Of a DNA stretch of 64,000 nt, positions 62,877-64,000 are shown in pieces (the first letter of the stretch is position 1; every line of letters starts with the position of its first letter). The notes under the pieces were generated by a model. It made no database searches. It saw nothing but the letters and a program-made list of their open reading frames with translations, and was not told the DNA's origin. The DNA comes from Desulfobacterium sp. (lineage in GTDB: Bacteria; Desulfobacterota; Desulfobacteria; Desulfobacterales; Desulfobacteraceae), in assembly GCA_016342325.1 (NCBI GenBank), contig JAEINR010000006.1, positions 62,001 to 126,000 of the forward strand, given 5' to 3'. The translations under genes and the position numbers were made by a program.

Positions 62877-63398
62877 CTATTGATTATCATACGCCTGGGC
62901 CCATTCCGTAAGTTCCGATTGGGGTATGATATCCATGGTGGCGAACTCTTCCATGGTGAAAAGCACGAATTCCCCCTCGGACGAAGCGCACAAATCCCCT
63001 TCTCCATTTCGGATTTCGGCCCCCACCCGGGCTTTTCGCTCGCTGATCCGCTCCTTGATGTAACCGGTGATGGAAAGGGGGGTGCCGATACGCACTGGTT
63101 TTATGAAGGCAACATGCATCCCTTTGGTCAGAATAAACCGCTTGGTGAGATGAATGGCGGTCCAGCCCATGATCTCGTCAAGAATAGTGGCGAGGATCCC
63201 CCCATGGACGAGGTTGCTCCATCCGCGGAATCGTGGGGGCACCGTCAACCCGGACCGAAGCGCTTCCCCATTGGATTCAAAGGTCATCTGAAGGCCGTAG
63301 GGATTTTCCGCCCCACAGGCAAAACACTCCCGATCCCGACCCACCAGGGGGGTCCATTGTGCCTCTGTCATGGTTTCTTTTTCATCACATTTTATCAT
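62877..63398 (-). CDS. PaaI-like hotdog thioesterase
   Basis: 173 residues from the ATG at 63398 (AGGTGA six bases upstream); a GTG at 63407 and an ATG at 63371 are alternatives. The hotdog core reads GWSNLVHGGILATILDEIMGWTAIHL (HGG..A.l.D type) with KGMHVAFIKPVRIGTPLSITGYIKER. The N-terminus CFACGAENPYGLQM may bind a metal or stabilise the fold. It hydrolyses an acyl-CoA of unknown identity. Encoded directly downstream of the TetR gene, whose stop is 9 bases away. Confidence 0.9.
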   Translation of the reverse strand: MIKCDEKETMTEAQWTPLVGRDRECFACGAENPYGLQMTFESNGEALRSGLTVPPRFRGWSNLVHGGILATILDEIMGWTAIHLTKRFILTKGMHVAFIKPVRIGTPLSITGYIKERISERKARVGAEIRNGEGDLCASSEGEFVLFTMEEFATMDIIPQSELTEWAQAYDNQ

Positions 63399-63407
63399 TC
63401 GATTCAC

Positions 63408-64000
63408 CTAATTTTCTGCTGCTCTTAAAATTGTTCTGGCCGCCTGGATCATGTGGCGGCAGTGGTCATCAAAGGTCCCGGCCTCGATGTGGTAGCGGCA
63501 GAAATAGTGGGACCCTTCGGACAGGGAGATCAGGGCTTCCGTTGATGCCTTTGGGTCCTCCACCCGGATCACTCCGGCCTCGGAAAGAAGGACCATCTGT
63601 TCCAGGAGGTATCTTCGGTAATGCCCGTAAAGGTTGCGCACCCGATCCCTCACCGATCCGTCCCGTTGGCTTAGGGCCAGAAAGGAGAAAACCACTGAAA
63701 TGCTGGCAGCGTTATGCCATTCCCGGCTCCAGATCAGGGATAGAAGGTGCTCCAGGCGTTCTTGGGGATCCCCGCCCTTGGGAAGCCGCGCAAACAGTGA
63801 TGTATAGGTTTGAAGTACTTGGTCCACCAGGGCCATCACCATCTTCTCCTTGGAGCCGAAGTAGTGGATGATCAGGCTGGCATGGACCCCCGCCTGTTTC
63901 GCCACCTTGGCCACCGAGGCGTTTTCAAAGCCCTCGGCTTCGATTACCTGGTAAAACGCCTTTAAAATGGCTGGTTTTCGCTCTTCTGCGTTCTGCCTTT
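63408..64000 (-). CDS. TetR-family regulator (5' end beyond the window)
   Basis: Frame open to the right edge. The visible 197 residues start inside the HTH (AILKAFYQVIEAEGFENASVAKVAKQAGVHASLIIHYFGSKEKMVMAL is the helix-turn-helix and its wing) and continue through a ligand-binding helical domain. A fatty-acid-responsive (FadR/YtcD-like) effector is plausible given the downstream acyl-thioesterase and lipase genes, all on the same strand; it likely controls that cluster. Confidence 0.92.
   Translation of the reverse strand, partial: RQNAEERKPAILKAFYQVIEAEGFENASVAKVAKQAGVHASLIIHYFGSKEKMVMALVDQVLQTYTSLFARLPKGGDPQERLEHLLSLIWSREWHNAASISVVFSFLALSQRDGSVRDRVRNLYGHYRRYLLEQMVLLSEAGVIRVEDPKASTEALISLSEGSHYFCRYHIEAGTFDDHCRHMIQAARTILRAAEN

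Noticed and set aside
1-64000. CRISPR arrays, tRNA or rRNA genes, prophage or IS transposase genes
   Set aside because: No regularly spaced repeats, tRNA cloverleaf, rRNA-like or transposase-like sequences were recognised by eye; a tRNAscan/ISfinder search would be decisive.

Overview
The window reads like a chromosomal segment of a strictly anaerobic Desulfobacterota bacterium, probably a Desulfobacteraceae sulfate reducer of the Desulfobacterium/Desulforapulum type. This is inferred from the gene content: class I hybrid-cluster protein, a flavodiiron protein, an octaheme HAO-like cytochrome with a NapC/NrfH partner, many Cache/PAS sensor kinases, PEP-CTERM-type surface proteins and a nitrogenase-like reductase. 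No rRNA, tRNA, phage, IS or CRISPR array was recognised.

Layout. 1-2.6 kb: the end of a secreted multidomain hydrolase-like protein and a PEP-CTERM-type protein. 2.7-10.8 kb: three signalling units, namely a BvgS-like hybrid kinase translationally coupled to a diguanylate cyclase response regulator, then a QseE-QseG-QseF-like kinase/lipoprotein/sigma54-activator operon. 10.9-21.5 kb: a small periplasmic protein, a BASS-like transporter, a Kef/Usp antiporter, a PAS hybrid kinase overlapping an iron alcohol dehydrogenase, a PACE efflux protein with a divergent LysR regulator, and an NSS transporter with its 33-residue small subunit. 21.6-27.3 kb: a chemoreceptor overlapping a PhnD-like binding protein, a ferredoxin-type protein divergent from a GlxA-like regulator, and a YhhQ-like transporter. 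27.6-39.1 kb: a double-Cache orphan kinase, a NifH-NifD-like fusion plus a NifK-like partner, and a complete LivKHMGF-type ABC transporter. 39.2-46.7 kb: a YkgJ protein, GNAT, HD hydrolase, FlK-like thioesterase, enoyl-CoA hydratase, flavodiiron protein and glycerol-3-phosphate dehydrogenase. 46.9-55.8 kb: the NrfH-like/octaheme pair, a small AT-richer island (frameshifted hydrolase, FrnE-like DsbA, Tam), a PIF1-type helicase and Hcp under a likely HcpR site. 56-64 kb: a GDPD-like protein with a lost active-site His, an unrecognised repeat-containing membrane protein, a chemoreceptor with a Cache protein, and a lipid cluster (acyl-ACP thioesterase, patatin, PaaI thioesterase, TetR).

The best candidate for an undescribed system is the nitrogenase-like pair at 30673-34138 followed by the branched-chain-amino-acid-type importer at 34508-39083. 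The Fe-protein cysteines are intact, but the residues that hold FeMo-cofactor in nitrogenase appear replaced and no cofactor-assembly gene is near, so reduction of an imported organic substrate or of a tetrapyrrole is more likely than N2 fixation. A second notable signal is a dispersed intergenic repeat of about 80 bp with at least five good copies and one degenerate copy. It carries two potential hairpins, and the main arm shows a compensatory base change between copies.

Hcp, the flavodiiron protein and the HAO/NrfH pair suggest defence against, or use of, NO, hydroxylamine, nitrite and O2.
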